A DNA stretch of 44,909 nt from a virus, in IMG/VR virus record IMGVR_UViG_3300042892_003883, positions 1-44,909 of that record; one strand, written 5' to 3'. The notes beneath the pieces are model-generated. The model saw only the letters and a list, made by a program, of their open reading frames with translations. It had not been told where the DNA came from and ran no database searches. Of the stretch, positions 7,763 to 14,676 are shown piece after piece. Position 1 is the stretch's first letter. Each line of letters opens with the position of its first letter. Made by a program: the position numbers and the translations under genes.

Positions 7763-7793
7763 CAAAGGTAGTAATAATATTTGACACTACCAA
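7763..7793 (-). promoter_or_regulatory. Class A promoter of the two-lipoprotein operon
   Basis: Minus strand TTG (7791-7793), 20 nt, TACCTTTG (7763-7770). The -33 box lies 3 nt from the rnhB stop. Confidence 0.8.
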
Positions 7794-7795
7794 AT

Positions 7796-8410
7796 TTATT
7801 TTACAAAATTTTTAACAAACATTACTCTATGGTATTTATTTGACCCATGTTCTTTCAATGCCGCTATATGGTCTGGCGTTAAATAGCCTTTGTTTGAAGC
7901 CCAATTGTATTGTGGAAATAAGTCGTGTAGTTTAACCATGTATTCATCACGTCTTACCTTAGCAACTATTGCCGCTGCTGCTATACAAGTATAAGTATCA
8001 TCACCTTTAGGTATCAATGTCAGTGTATTGTTACTTCCGTTTGTTCCTTTATATGGTTGCCATGAATTACCATCAACTAGAATATAGTCTGGTGTTTGTT
8101 TTAGTTCATCAATACATTTATGCATCGTATTGAAGGTTGCTGTATCAATACCTAGTGAGTTAATACTATCAACACTACCAGCATTACAAGCAATTGATAT
8201 TGCGTTATCCGTAATAAGCTTATACGCTTCTGCTTTTTGTTTATCTGATAATTTTTTTGAATCTCTGATTAGTGGTGAGCTAAATCCTTTAGGCATGATA
8301 ACCGCAGCTGTTACTACTGGGCCAGCACCACAACCTCTTCCGACTTCATCGAGTCCAACAACAAATTGACCTGTAGGCCATTCAATAAGTATTTTTTGTT
8401 CTTTTGCCAT
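7796..8410 (-). CDS. rnhB: Ribonuclease HII
   Basis: A 204-residue type 2 RNase H that cleaves the RNA strand of RNA-DNA hybrids, removing primers or embedded ribonucleotides during phage DNA synthesis. Family motifs: GLDEVGRGCGAGPVV with Asp21-Glu22, RDSKKLSDKQ, ILVDGN with Asp113, and AAAAIVAKVRRD with Asp155, giving the full DEDD set. Length is typical. The ATG at 8410 is chosen over a TTG at 8416 because the class A -7 box occupies 8414-8421. The box is only 3 nt from the ATG, which predicts a leaderless or nearly leaderless mRNA. Confidence 0.95.
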   Translation of the reverse strand: MAKEQKILIEWPTGQFVVGLDEVGRGCGAGPVVTAAVIMPKGFSSPLIRDSKKLSDKQKAEAYKLITDNAISIACNAGSVDSINSLGIDTATFNTMHKCIDELKQTPDYILVDGNSWQPYKGTNGSNNTLTLIPKGDDTYTCIAAAAIVAKVRRDEYMVKLHDLFPQYNWASNKGYLTPDHIAALKEHGSNKYHRVMFVKNFVK

Positions 8411-8413
8411 ACA

Positions 8414-8444
8414 CAAAGGTACGAAATTAAAATTAATCTTCCAA
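8414..8444 (-). promoter_or_regulatory. Class A promoter of rnhB (leaderless arrangement)
   Basis: Minus strand TTG (8442-8444), 20 nt, TACCTTTG (8414-8421), with only 3 nt to the ATG at 8410. The -33 box lies inside the end of the upstream gene. Confidence 0.78.
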
Positions 8445-8672
8445 ATCTAATTTTGGTTTAACTAATCTAACTAAGATACCCCCGAATTCAATTTCAAATT
8501 CATCAGACGATACAAATGTTGCTGATGGTGGGTTTGATTTATAGAATAATTGCTCATTCATCTTTCTATGATTAGTTGCTTCTAATTCATAAACTAATGT
8601 TAGTCCTTCTTTGTATATGTTTTCATTTTCAACAATTATTGAAACCGATTCTATTATTTGTTCGTAAGTCAT
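8433..8672 (-). CDS. Small unknown protein
   Basis: A 79-residue acidic protein with an N-terminal helix (MTYEQIIESVSIIVENENIY) and a beta-rich second half (DEFEIEFGGILVRLVKP). It is 1 nt from the upstream 74-residue gene and ends inside the -33 region of the rnhB promoter. No recognisable family. Confidence 0.6.
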   Translation of the reverse strand: MTYEQIIESVSIIVENENIYKEGLTLVYELEATNHRKMNEQLFYKSNPPSATFVSSDEFEIEFGGILVRLVKPKLDLED

Positions 8673-8673
8673 A

Positions 8674-8898
8674 TTAAAATTTAGTAAATATTGATTTCAG
8701 CTTAATCATGAATCTTTGGAAGAAAGTTTTTTTAATTATTTGTGCTTTACCTGGATTGGTCTTTATGTCATCACCTAGACCATTTTTTATTTCGCTAATG
8801 AACTGTGACTTCTTCATAGATGTCTTGTATTGTTCCAATAGCATTTGCTTTTCAGTTTCTTGAATCTCTCTGTTGATTATGTCTTTTTTACCACTCAT
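8674..8898 (-). CDS. Small basic helical phage protein
   Basis: A 74-residue lysine-rich helical protein with a strongly basic amphipathic C-terminus (FFQRFMIKLKSIFTKF). Its layout (a Gln/Glu-rich helix, then SQFISEIKNGLGDDIK, then the basic tail) resembles a small conserved protein I associate with large Bacteroidota phages; function unknown. The start overlaps the stop of the Nudix gene by 4 nt, so it is co-translated with it. Confidence 0.62.
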   Translation of the reverse strand: MSGKKDIINREIQETEKQMLLEQYKTSMKKSQFISEIKNGLGDDIKTNPGKAQIIKKTFFQRFMIKLKSIFTKF

Positions 8899-9446
8899 AT
8901 TATTAATATTTTTTCGAATAATCCTTTAAATAATGGGCTTGGTAAAGAATCTTTAGCAAACCATCCACTATTTAAGTTTTCTGAGTCCAATATAGGTTTA
9001 AATTCTGAATTAGTCAAGCCCTCAAAATAATGGAATTCCATATTCTTACTTGGGATAAATTCAACACCTACTTTTTTAAACTCAACATTAGTTGGCTTAA
9101 CAAATAATTCCTCATACATCTCACGCTTAAGACCTTCTAACACATCTTCACCTTTTTCAATACCACCAGACATAAGAGCCCAAGTAGGTTTTTTATCATT
9201 TCTAAGTAATAAAAATACCCTATCAGTCTTTGTACATTTGATTAACACACCACCAACGATTTTCTTATCATCTTGTTCCGTTATATTATCTGGTGTATTA
9301 TCGTGACCACATTTATGACAAAAATACATATCTGGCCCAGCTTCAGATTTCATCCAGTTCCAAGCACACTTTTTACATGTGATTTTCTTATCAGCTTCCA
9401 TGAGTCCTTTTATAAGTCTTTCTTTTATGAATAATTTATCTGCCAT
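8895..9446 (-). CDS. Nudix hydrolase with N-terminal zinc ribbon
   Basis: A 183-residue protein. Residues 21-50 form a zinc ribbon (Cys24, Cys27, Cys43, Cys46, in ITCKKCAWNW and YFCHKCGHDN). From about residue 60 comes a Nudix domain whose box reads G-x5-E-x7-REMYEELFV, matching the consensus except that the final Gly is replaced by Phe. Nudix enzymes hydrolyse nucleoside diphosphate-X compounds; possible substrates are damaged dNTPs, dinucleoside polyphosphates or NAD/RNA caps. The ribbon may contact nucleic acid or another protein. A near-class-B box (AATATTTATA) lies 5 nt from the ATG. Confidence 0.88.
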   Translation of the reverse strand: MADKLFIKERLIKGLMEADKKITCKKCAWNWMKSEAGPDMYFCHKCGHDNTPDNITEQDDKKIVGGVLIKCTKTDRVFLLLRNDKKPTWALMSGGIEKGEDVLEGLKREMYEELFVKPTNVEFKKVGVEFIPSKNMEFHYFEGLTNSEFKPILDSENLNSGWFAKDSLPSPLFKGLFEKILII

Positions 9447-9451
9447 TCTAA

Positions 9452-9461
9452 TATAAATATT
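9452..9461 (-). promoter_or_regulatory. Class B promoter-like box (variant)
   Basis: Sense-strand AATATTTATA, one mismatch from the GATATTTATA core, 5 nt before the Nudix ATG. Confidence 0.5.
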
Positions 9462-9501
9462 TACTTATTCCGAAATAAGCCTTATAATTAAATAAAAACC
9501 T

Positions 9502-9843
9502 ATGAATACACTTATTTTTATCTTAATTTGCTACGGAGCATGTAATAACATGATTTGGGGAAGCATTTTTGAAGGCTTTAGAAGCTTTCTATCACGATTT
9601 GGAACTGGCCCTTACAGCGTTCACAAACTATTCACATGCTTTATGTGTCTTGGTACTTGGATGGGCTTCTCAGTTACTCTAATAATGAATTACTTTGGTT
9701 ATTTACATCTTACGCCAATGGGTAGTCTAGGAATCACTAATTTAGGTCTTGCCGTCTTCTTAAACGGACTTTTATCTTCAGCTGGGGTTTGGTTATTCAA
9801 TACTGTTCAAGATGCGTTAGAACAAGGTTTCTATAAGAAATAA
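9502..9843 (+). CDS. Small integral membrane protein with CxxC-type motif
   Basis: A 113-residue plus-strand gene. Three hydrophobic segments are visible, near residues 1-20, 48-66 and 76-100. A conserved-looking motif, HKLFTCFMCLGTWMGF, sits at the start of the second segment. It resembles the 'C..C.g.W.g' motif of small DUF1360-like membrane proteins found in phages and Gram-positive spores; function unknown. The start is preceded by an AT-rich leader containing TATAATTA, as at the other plus-strand gene. Its stop abuts the stop of the convergent gene at 9844. It could alter the host inner membrane. Confidence 0.72.
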   Translation: MNTLIFILICYGACNNMIWGSIFEGFRSFLSRFGTGPYSVHKLFTCFMCLGTWMGFSVTLIMNYFGYLHLTPMGSLGITNLGLAVFLNGLLSSAGVWLFNTVQDALEQGFYKK

Positions 9844-10050
9844 TTAATCCTTAGTTTCATCTTGGTCGATGATTCTAAATCTAAGTAATGGTTTACCGTT
9901 GATGGTAACATCTCCCTTATCATTCTTACCTATTTCTTTAACAGTGACTTTTTTATTCTTGAATTTACCTCCTAGAATTACATCACCAACCTTGATATCA
10001 AGGGTGATAGCTTCTGTTAGTACTTCGTTAAATATTTTGGTTATTTTCAT
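9844..10050 (-). CDS. Small beta-rich unknown protein
   Basis: A 68-residue protein starting at the ATG at 10050; a longer reading from a TTG at 10086 would run through the terminator hairpin and promoter and is rejected. The middle segment (IKVGDVILGGKFKNKKVTVKEI) has the look of a small beta-barrel such as an SH3/KOW-type fold. An exact class B box lies 3 nt upstream, giving a monocistronic late-type unit with an apparently leaderless start. Confidence 0.65.
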   Translation of the reverse strand: MKITKIFNEVLTEAITLDIKVGDVILGGKFKNKKVTVKEIGKNDKGDVTINGKPLLRFRIIDQDETKD

Positions 10051-10053
10051 ATC

Positions 10054-10063
10054 TATAAATATC
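10054..10063 (-). promoter_or_regulatory. Class B promoter box
   Basis: Exact sense-strand GATATTTATA, 3 nt before the ATG at 10050 and just downstream of the terminator at 10074-10097. Confidence 0.65.
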
Positions 10064-10073
10064 CTGTAAAATA

Positions 10074-10097
10074 GAAAAGGACCCAATAGGGTCCTTT
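10074..10097 (-). terminator. Intrinsic terminator
   Basis: Perfect 9-bp stem AAAGGACCC/GGGTCCTTT with a 4-nt loop (10076-10097), ending the operon of the gene at 10100. Confidence 0.8.
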
Positions 10098-10099
10098 AA

Positions 10100-10840
10100 T
10101 TAATATCCTTTAGAATCGATACATTTATCACAAGCTTCGTTTTCATCGCAATCGCAACCACTATAGTTGGCAATTGCTGGTTTACGCTTAGGTGGTAATT
10201 CAATCTTTTTTGCTAGGTTTGAATTTGCTGGTTTATTTGCTTTTCTACTTTCAAGTATCTTTAAATTTCTTTCAGCTCTGGCTTCTTCTTCAGCTAATTC
10301 TCTTTCTTCTTCAGTCATAGCTATTGGTTTACCTTCTTCATCTAAAAACTCAGTTGTTGGTAATATCGCTTCTTCAATAAATGGTGGTTCGATATATTCC
10401 TCTTGCTTTTGTGTTATAGGTATCGTTGGTTCGATTATTTCATCAATCTCAACATCTATATCTGAAATAGCACCGACAAAATCTTCATCACCAAATGTAA
10501 ACTTAAGCCTTTTCAATTTATCAAGTGAATTCTTCTTGAAAACTTCTTTTAATTCGTTTACCTTGGCTTTAAGTAATTCGTGTTTCTTCTCTCGTTCCAA
10601 GTTTATCTTTATAGTCTTATCAACATATTCTAGCAATTTATCTAATCCAACATTAGGGTTCTCACTATGAATCATATGATAGTTCATTGATTCATCACCT
10701 TTCGTTCTGGTAATATTTGCATCCTCTGGAAGTGTCCAACCTTCATTCAATACAACATCAACAACTGGTATCGTCTTTAAAAAACGAATACCAATCACGT
10801 ATGGTTGTAATGATTCTAGTGTCTTTGTTATATTTGACAT
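10100..10840 (-). CDS. Acidic phage protein with Cys-rich C-terminus, unknown function
   Basis: A 246-residue protein. Residues about 1-125 look globular with a long helix (NLEREKKHELLKAKVNELK). The middle is Glu/Pro-rich and probably disordered (residues about 130-185). The C-terminus carries CDCDENEACDKC, a possible small metal site. It is the last gene of the run 11479 to 10100, before a terminator. A virion-associated or scaffold role would fit its composition, but I recognise no family. Confidence 0.65.
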   Translation of the reverse strand: MSNITKTLESLQPYVIGIRFLKTIPVVDVVLNEGWTLPEDANITRTKGDESMNYHMIHSENPNVGLDKLLEYVDKTIKINLEREKKHELLKAKVNELKEVFKKNSLDKLKRLKFTFGDEDFVGAISDIDVEIDEIIEPTIPITQKQEEYIEPPFIEEAILPTTEFLDEEGKPIAMTEEERELAEEEARAERNLKILESRKANKPANSNLAKKIELPPKRKPAIANYSGCDCDENEACDKCIDSKGY

Positions 10841-10845
10841 ATTAT

Positions 10846-11058
10846 TTATAGTTTAATTCCTGTGAAGATAACAGATAACATATAAGCTATAGAAACACAT
10901 AAAAATATCAATGATGTTTTAGAAACCTTATACTTAACTGGTAATTCTTCTGATGATGTTAAGAACGCTTGAATAAAATAATATCCATGTCTGAATACTG
11001 TTAACCCAGACATGAATAATAAAATTATTAATATTCTATTTAATAGTTCAACTACCAT
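10846..11058 (-). CDS. Small two-helix membrane protein
   Basis: A 70-residue protein with hydrophobic segments at about residues 7-28 and 48-68 separated by a polar loop with charged residues (SSEELPVKYKVSK). Two-helix proteins of this size include phage holins, and it lies 1 kb downstream of the GH19 endolysin gene on the same strand, but the intervening genes and lack of any specific motif leave the role open. Confidence 0.6.
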   Translation of the reverse strand: MVVELLNRILIILLFMSGLTVFRHGYYFIQAFLTSSEELPVKYKVSKTSLIFLCVSIAYMLSVIFTGIKL

Positions 11059-11061
11059 AGA

Positions 11062-11250
11062 TTACTTTTTTGGTGATGTTTCGTTTGAAGCTGTTTGTAC
11101 TAATTGCTTAATTGCTTTGTAGCTTTTTCTTAAACGAACACCAGCTGCTTTTTGTTCTTTATTGTAGAATTTATCAGCATCTGTAGCCATTGCGTCAATA
11201 AGTGTGTTGATATCTTTCTTGAAGATGTCGAATTTGTTAGTTGTTTCCAT
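11062..11250 (-). CDS. Histone H1-like (Hc1-type) DNA-binding protein
   Basis: A 62-residue protein matching the short histone H1-like proteins encoded by Bacteroidota: FDIFKKDINTLIDAM, then DADKFYNKEQKAAGVRLRKS, then YKAIKQLVQ. The KAAG-x-R-x-RK core is the most diagnostic part. Such proteins bind DNA non-specifically and compact it. In a phage it could condense host or phage DNA, be packaged, or modulate transcription. It lies 3 nt from the upstream stop of the gene at 10846 and overlaps the 80-residue gene at 11237 by 14 nt. The assignment is from memory of the family pattern and is fairly strong. Confidence 0.75.
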   Translation of the reverse strand: METTNKFDIFKKDINTLIDAMATDADKFYNKEQKAAGVRLRKSYKAIKQLVQTASNETSPKK

Positions 11251-11479
11251 TGTTTTCTGGGTTTAATTGATTGTTATTGTTATTATTTGTCATCATACTA
11301 GTAAATTTAGCAATACTAGCTTCCGTTGCCACAATACGTGACAATAGATGTTTTATTTGTTGTGTTTTTGTGTTGATTTCTAAATCACCATTTATGGTTT
11401 TCTCTAATTCTTCCTCTAACTTTAAGTTATCGGTTGTTAGTTCCATGAGTATTATTTTAATAAGCCTAGCTGTTTCCAT
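11237..11479 (-). CDS. Small coiled-coil protein with Asn-rich tail
   Basis: An 80-residue protein. Residues 1-62 form charged helices with heptad spacing (LTTDNLKLEEELEKTI; IKHLLSRIVATEASIAKF), followed by a low-complexity tail of repeated Asn (NNNNNNQLNPENNGNN). The end overlaps the Hc1 gene by 14 nt, indicating co-expression. No family recognised. Confidence 0.6.
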   Translation of the reverse strand: METARLIKIILMELTTDNLKLEEELEKTINGDLEINTKTQQIKHLLSRIVATEASIAKFTSMMTNNNNNNQLNPENNGNN

Positions 11480-11529
11480 TTAATAAATCTAATGGATGTT
11501 TTTCAAAAGGCAAGTATAAAAGTGATATT

Positions 11530-12003
11530 TTATACGTTTTTCAGTGATTTATCGAAAATTGTATAGATTTCAATGAGAGTATCCATGTCGGAATTAGTCT
11601 TACTTCTGGTATAATCAAATATGTTATACCAAACCTTAAGTACGTTCTTATCCATCTGAATAAACTCATTTTTATCTATAGTTGTGTAATATACTTCAAG
11701 CATAAACTCAAGGAAATAATGATATAGCTTTGGGTTATCAAATAAAAGACCCTCACTCATAAAACGTTCTTTGTTTTTATTCCAACACCAATTAAAATGT
11801 TGGATTTGTTGTTCAATGGTTGTAACGTCATCGCCTAAGTATGTATCAAACGCCAGTCTTAATAGCGATTGTACAAAATCACTATATAATTCACATCGTT
11901 CAATTTGAATATTATTCGCACTGTATAATACAGCGATACCTTCTTTGCTCATTGGATTATTAATATAATCCAAGAAATTATGTTTTTTAGATTTATCGTT
12001 CAT
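11530..12003 (-). CDS. Conserved phage-type hypothetical protein
   Basis: A 157-residue helical protein. The segment DTYLGDDVTTIEQQIQHFNWCWNKNKERFMSEG is reminiscent of a small conserved protein in T4-like and related phages ('T..Q...HF.WCW.k....F..E'). No function is known to me. A TATCTTTG box 13 nt upstream (12017-12024) matches the class A -7 element, but no TTG is present at the expected distance. It is separated from the downstream 80-residue gene by 50 nt. Confidence 0.7.
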   Translation of the reverse strand: MNDKSKKHNFLDYINNPMSKEGIAVLYSANNIQIERCELYSDFVQSLLRLAFDTYLGDDVTTIEQQIQHFNWCWNKNKERFMSEGLLFDNPKLYHYFLEFMLEVYYTTIDKNEFIQMDKNVLKVWYNIFDYTRSKTNSDMDTLIEIYTIFDKSLKNV

Positions 12004-12016
12004 AACTTATTTTTAA

Positions 12017-12024
12017 CAAAGATA
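12017..12024 (-). promoter_or_regulatory. Possible class A -7 element without a -33 box
   Basis: Minus strand TATCTTTG, 13 nt before the ATG at 12003; ATT rather than TTG stands 20 nt upstream. Confidence 0.4.
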
Positions 12025-12048
12025 ATGTGAATTTTTTAAAAATAAATA

Positions 12049-12666
12049 TTATTTTGTTAACCAACTGTAATATCTTTGAGTTAATGATAATCTATCCTCT
12101 AGACCATTTTTACCTCCGTTGATTCTAAGTGTCATTGCAAGTATTGTATCAGTTGTTACGCCTTTATCGGCAATTGCCCATAACTTATTTTTATCAAAGA
12201 AAAATAATGCTGCTTCAAATGCATAATCAGTAGCAACTAACTCTGGGGTTGTCATTATTACTGGTTTCTTAATTGAATCAGCAAATGCTTGGTAATTTAA
12301 TTTTCCAGTAGTTTGCAAGGCCCCTCTACCACGAAATTTGAATCCTTCACCAGATGCTTCATTACCATTACCCATTCTATCAGCATATACACGTGCACCA
12401 ATCTTATGTGGTTGACGAGCATACTCATTAGCCATCGCATCAGTTTTGAAATACTTTCCGAATATTTTTTTAAGTCCATCCGCAGAGTAATTAAGGTTTT
12501 CACTAAATAGTGCATAACCACCTGTTTCATGAGCTGTTTGTCCAAAAAAGTGTGCTGCTCTCTCTGGTGTCATTTTAAAATAAGCCATTGCAGCTTTTAG
12601 TGTTGCTGGTCCAAATGAACCATCGGCCTTAACGCCTATTTTTTCTTGTAATTTAATTAAACTCAT
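12049..12666 (-). CDS. GH19-family endolysin (chitinase-like muramidase)
   Basis: A 205-residue peptidoglycan hydrolase. Residues about 3-30 look like a small peptidoglycan-binding helix bundle (LQEKIGVKADGSFGPATLKA). The catalytic domain follows: HFFGQTAHETGG with Glu47, SENLNY with Glu56, then RMGNGNEASGEGFKFRGRG. The Glu-Glu spacing of nine equals that of the catalytic pair (Glu49/Glu58) described for the SPN1S GH19 endolysin. No signal peptide is present, so export would depend on a holin. It is a single-gene unit with an exact class B box 32 nt upstream. A second endolysin (amidase) lies at 18134. Confidence 0.92.
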   Translation of the reverse strand: MSLIKLQEKIGVKADGSFGPATLKAAMAYFKMTPERAAHFFGQTAHETGGYALFSENLNYSADGLKKIFGKYFKTDAMANEYARQPHKIGARVYADRMGNGNEASGEGFKFRGRGALQTTGKLNYQAFADSIKKPVIMTTPELVATDYAFEAALFFFDKNKLWAIADKGVTTDTILAMTLRINGGKNGLEDRLSLTQRYYSWLTK

Positions 12667-12698
12667 TGTTGTGTGTTTTAGGAAACGTTATTGTTATT

Positions 12699-12708
12699 TA
12701 TAAATATC
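12699..12708 (-). promoter_or_regulatory. Class B promoter box of the GH19 endolysin gene
   Basis: Exact sense-strand GATATTTATA, 32 nt before the ATG and directly after the terminator at 12716-12749. Confidence 0.65.
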
Positions 12709-12715
12709 ATTAAAA

Positions 12716-12749
12716 ACAAAAAACCCCTAGAAAATTCTAAGGGTTTTTA
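12716..12749 (-). terminator. Intrinsic terminator
   Basis: Minus-strand hairpin with CCC(T)TAGAA pairing to TTCTAGGG(G) and a T run after it, 20-50 nt past the stop at 12769. Confidence 0.75.
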
Positions 12750-12768
12750 AGTATATTTAATTAACAAT

Positions 12769-14628
12769 TTATTGTTTGTTCATTGCGTTTTTTATTTGTT
12801 CTGGGTCATGTTCACCAGAACCATCTTCACCACCAGCAGCTGCTGATTCATCAATATCATCAAACGCATCTGCGATATCAATTCCTTCTCTTTCAGCATC
12901 TTCAATATGATTAACAATTGCATCGTAATCGTTACCATACATTTCAAAAGCTTTTTCTGGGATTGCAACGCCATTGTTTAAATCATCAGCAAAAACGTGC
13001 TTATTTCCTAATAATAAGAAATGTTCACCTGTTGTTTTTGATGTGAATTTTTTATAGTTTTTAGATGGTGCAACTTTAATATCATCAACTGGTTCAGCTT
13101 CTATTGGAACAGCCATAGCTTCTGGTTCATCGATAGAAGAATCATCATCGTCATCATCACCCATTTCATTAGGTGTTTTATCACCCATTTCAACTGAATC
13201 GTCTTCATCGTCATCACCTTCTTCTGGTTCTACTGGCTCTGGTTCTACGTGTTCTTCTTCTTCTTCTTCTTCGTCTTTTTCTATTTCATCTTCTTCATTC
13301 ATTGGTGCGAAATAGTTTTCACCTAATTTAATACCTTTTTTGTTTGATTCTTTTACAACCTTAGCTGTAGCAGTAGCTGTGTGAGTAGCTGTTCCGCTTT
13401 CAACGTGTTTTTTAGCATCTGCTGATTGAGAAACTTTAATCTTATCCCATTCACCAACTTTAGGTGCTGGAGCTTTTGTTCCTTTTTCAGTTGAGGCTGT
13501 TCCTTCAACATGCTTCTTTGCATCAGCAGATTGAGGTACACTAATTTTTTCCCATTCACCTTTTTTAGGTGCTGGAGCTTTTGTTCCTTTTTCAGTTGAA
13601 ACACTTCCTTGAATATGTTTCTTTGCTTCTGGAGCTGATTTTACAACTGTATCAATTGATTCAGCTGAACCTTCAACCGCATCAGAATCTTCGATATCAT
13701 CAGATTCACCAAGTAATTTTTTAGTTTTTTTCCAAACGTCACCAAAAGCAGCGTTCTCATTAACTCTAGATTTACCTTTTACAAGACCAAGAGTATCAGA
13801 AGACTTATAACCCATAAGAGCTTTCATTCTAGACATATCTTCACTAATTAAAGATTTATTAGCAGATGTTAATACAACAGCTTTACCTTCTTTAAGTGTT
13901 CCTTCCCAACGAACTTTACAAGTAACATTTCCGTCAGAAATTTCAAACACTTTCTTATCTGTTCTATAGCCTTCTGGGATTAGGGTTAAGGCATGACCTA
14001 TTTTTTGTGTAGTATTACTACCTTCGAATTCTTTTTTAAATGTGATTCTTTTCATTGATTCTTTTATTTTTGGTTTATTGTTATTTTCATTATTTTCAGC
14101 CATAGCTAATTTTTTAGAGCCTTTTTTAACATCTTTAGGTAAGTTTTCAATATCATCACCAAGACCATAGAATGGAATCTCAGCAGCATCTTTTTTCTTC
14201 TGACCAGCAAGTGTCGCATCTATAAATTTTTGACCGAAATCATCAGATGACGCACCCCAAGCAGCTTCAGCATTACCGCCTTTAGCATTACCCATAGTTG
14301 AATCACCTTTGATAGCTTTTTTTGCTCTATCGTTGAATAACTTATCAGTTCTATCGTATTGAAGGTTTTGCATACCACCACCAAGTTCTATCTCAGCATG
14401 ATAATCTTCTTCTTGTTTATCGTTGTAGTTGAATTTAACAGTAGAATCCTTTTTATCACCTTTGATAGATTTTTCATAGTCTTTTACTGTCTTATCAATA
14501 TCCTTAACACCAGCAGCGTTAATTTTTTTGTTTTCTGAACCAATACTTTTAGTCATTTTAATACCTGGAGTTGTTTCTTCAGATACAAATCTATTAGTTA
14601 ATCGGTTTTTTATCGTATTTTTATCCAT
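12769..14628 (-). CDS. Large acidic, repeat-containing protein, probable virion or head-core component
   Basis: A 619-residue hydrophilic protein without signal or membrane segments. Layout: a Lys-rich N-terminal region (1-190); a possible folded domain about 190-310 (MKRITFKKEFEG ... MKALMGYKSSDTLG); tandem 35-residue repeats about 325-415 with the core STEKGTKAPAPK-x-GEW and spacer AKKH; a run of Asp/Glu about 440-510; and a short C-terminal domain (YKKFTSKTTGEHFLLLGN). Long acidic low-complexity stretches are common in scaffold or internal head proteins, but this is inference. It has a class B promoter 19 nt upstream and a terminator downstream. Confidence 0.7.
   Translation of the reverse strand: MDKNTIKNRLTNRFVSEETTPGIKMTKSIGSENKKINAAGVKDIDKTVKDYEKSIKGDKKDSTVKFNYNDKQEEDYHAEIELGGGMQNLQYDRTDKLFNDRAKKAIKGDSTMGNAKGGNAEAAWGASSDDFGQKFIDATLAGQKKKDAAEIPFYGLGDDIENLPKDVKKGSKKLAMAENNENNNKPKIKESMKRITFKKEFEGSNTTQKIGHALTLIPEGYRTDKKVFEISDGNVTCKVRWEGTLKEGKAVVLTSANKSLISEDMSRMKALMGYKSSDTLGLVKGKSRVNENAAFGDVWKKTKKLLGESDDIEDSDAVEGSAESIDTVVKSAPEAKKHIQGSVSTEKGTKAPAPKKGEWEKISVPQSADAKKHVEGTASTEKGTKAPAPKVGEWDKIKVSQSADAKKHVESGTATHTATATAKVVKESNKKGIKLGENYFAPMNEEDEIEKDEEEEEEEHVEPEPVEPEEGDDDEDDSVEMGDKTPNEMGDDDDDDSSIDEPEAMAVPIEAEPVDDIKVAPSKNYKKFTSKTTGEHFLLLGNKHVFADDLNNGVAIPEKAFEMYGNDYDAIVNHIEDAEREGIDIADAFDDIDESAAAGGEDGSGEHDPEQIKNAMNKQ
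13390..13640 (-). repeat. 105-bp tandem coding repeats
   Basis: Two full copies and a partial third of a 105-bp (35-codon) unit. A core of over 30 identical bases recurs at about 13462 and 13567. Encodes repeats in the 619-residue protein. Confidence 0.8.
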
Positions 14629-14647
14629 CTTTTTATTTTGGTTTAAT

Positions 14648-14657
14648 TATAAATATC
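14648..14657 (-). promoter_or_regulatory. Class B promoter box of the 619-residue protein gene
   Basis: Exact sense-strand GATATTTATA, 19 nt before the ATG at 14628 and 19 nt after the stop at 14677. Confidence 0.65.
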
Positions 14658-14676
14658 TAAGTTTTAGCTAAAGTTA

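Noticed and set aside
9466-9481. Imperfect inverted repeat CTTATT/AATAAG between divergent genes
   Set aside because: Short, AT-only arms with no T run; too weak to call as terminator or operator.
10167-10670. Long plus-strand reading frame
   Set aside because: Antisense to the clear 246-residue minus-strand gene; Ser/Leu-rich shadow composition and no motif.
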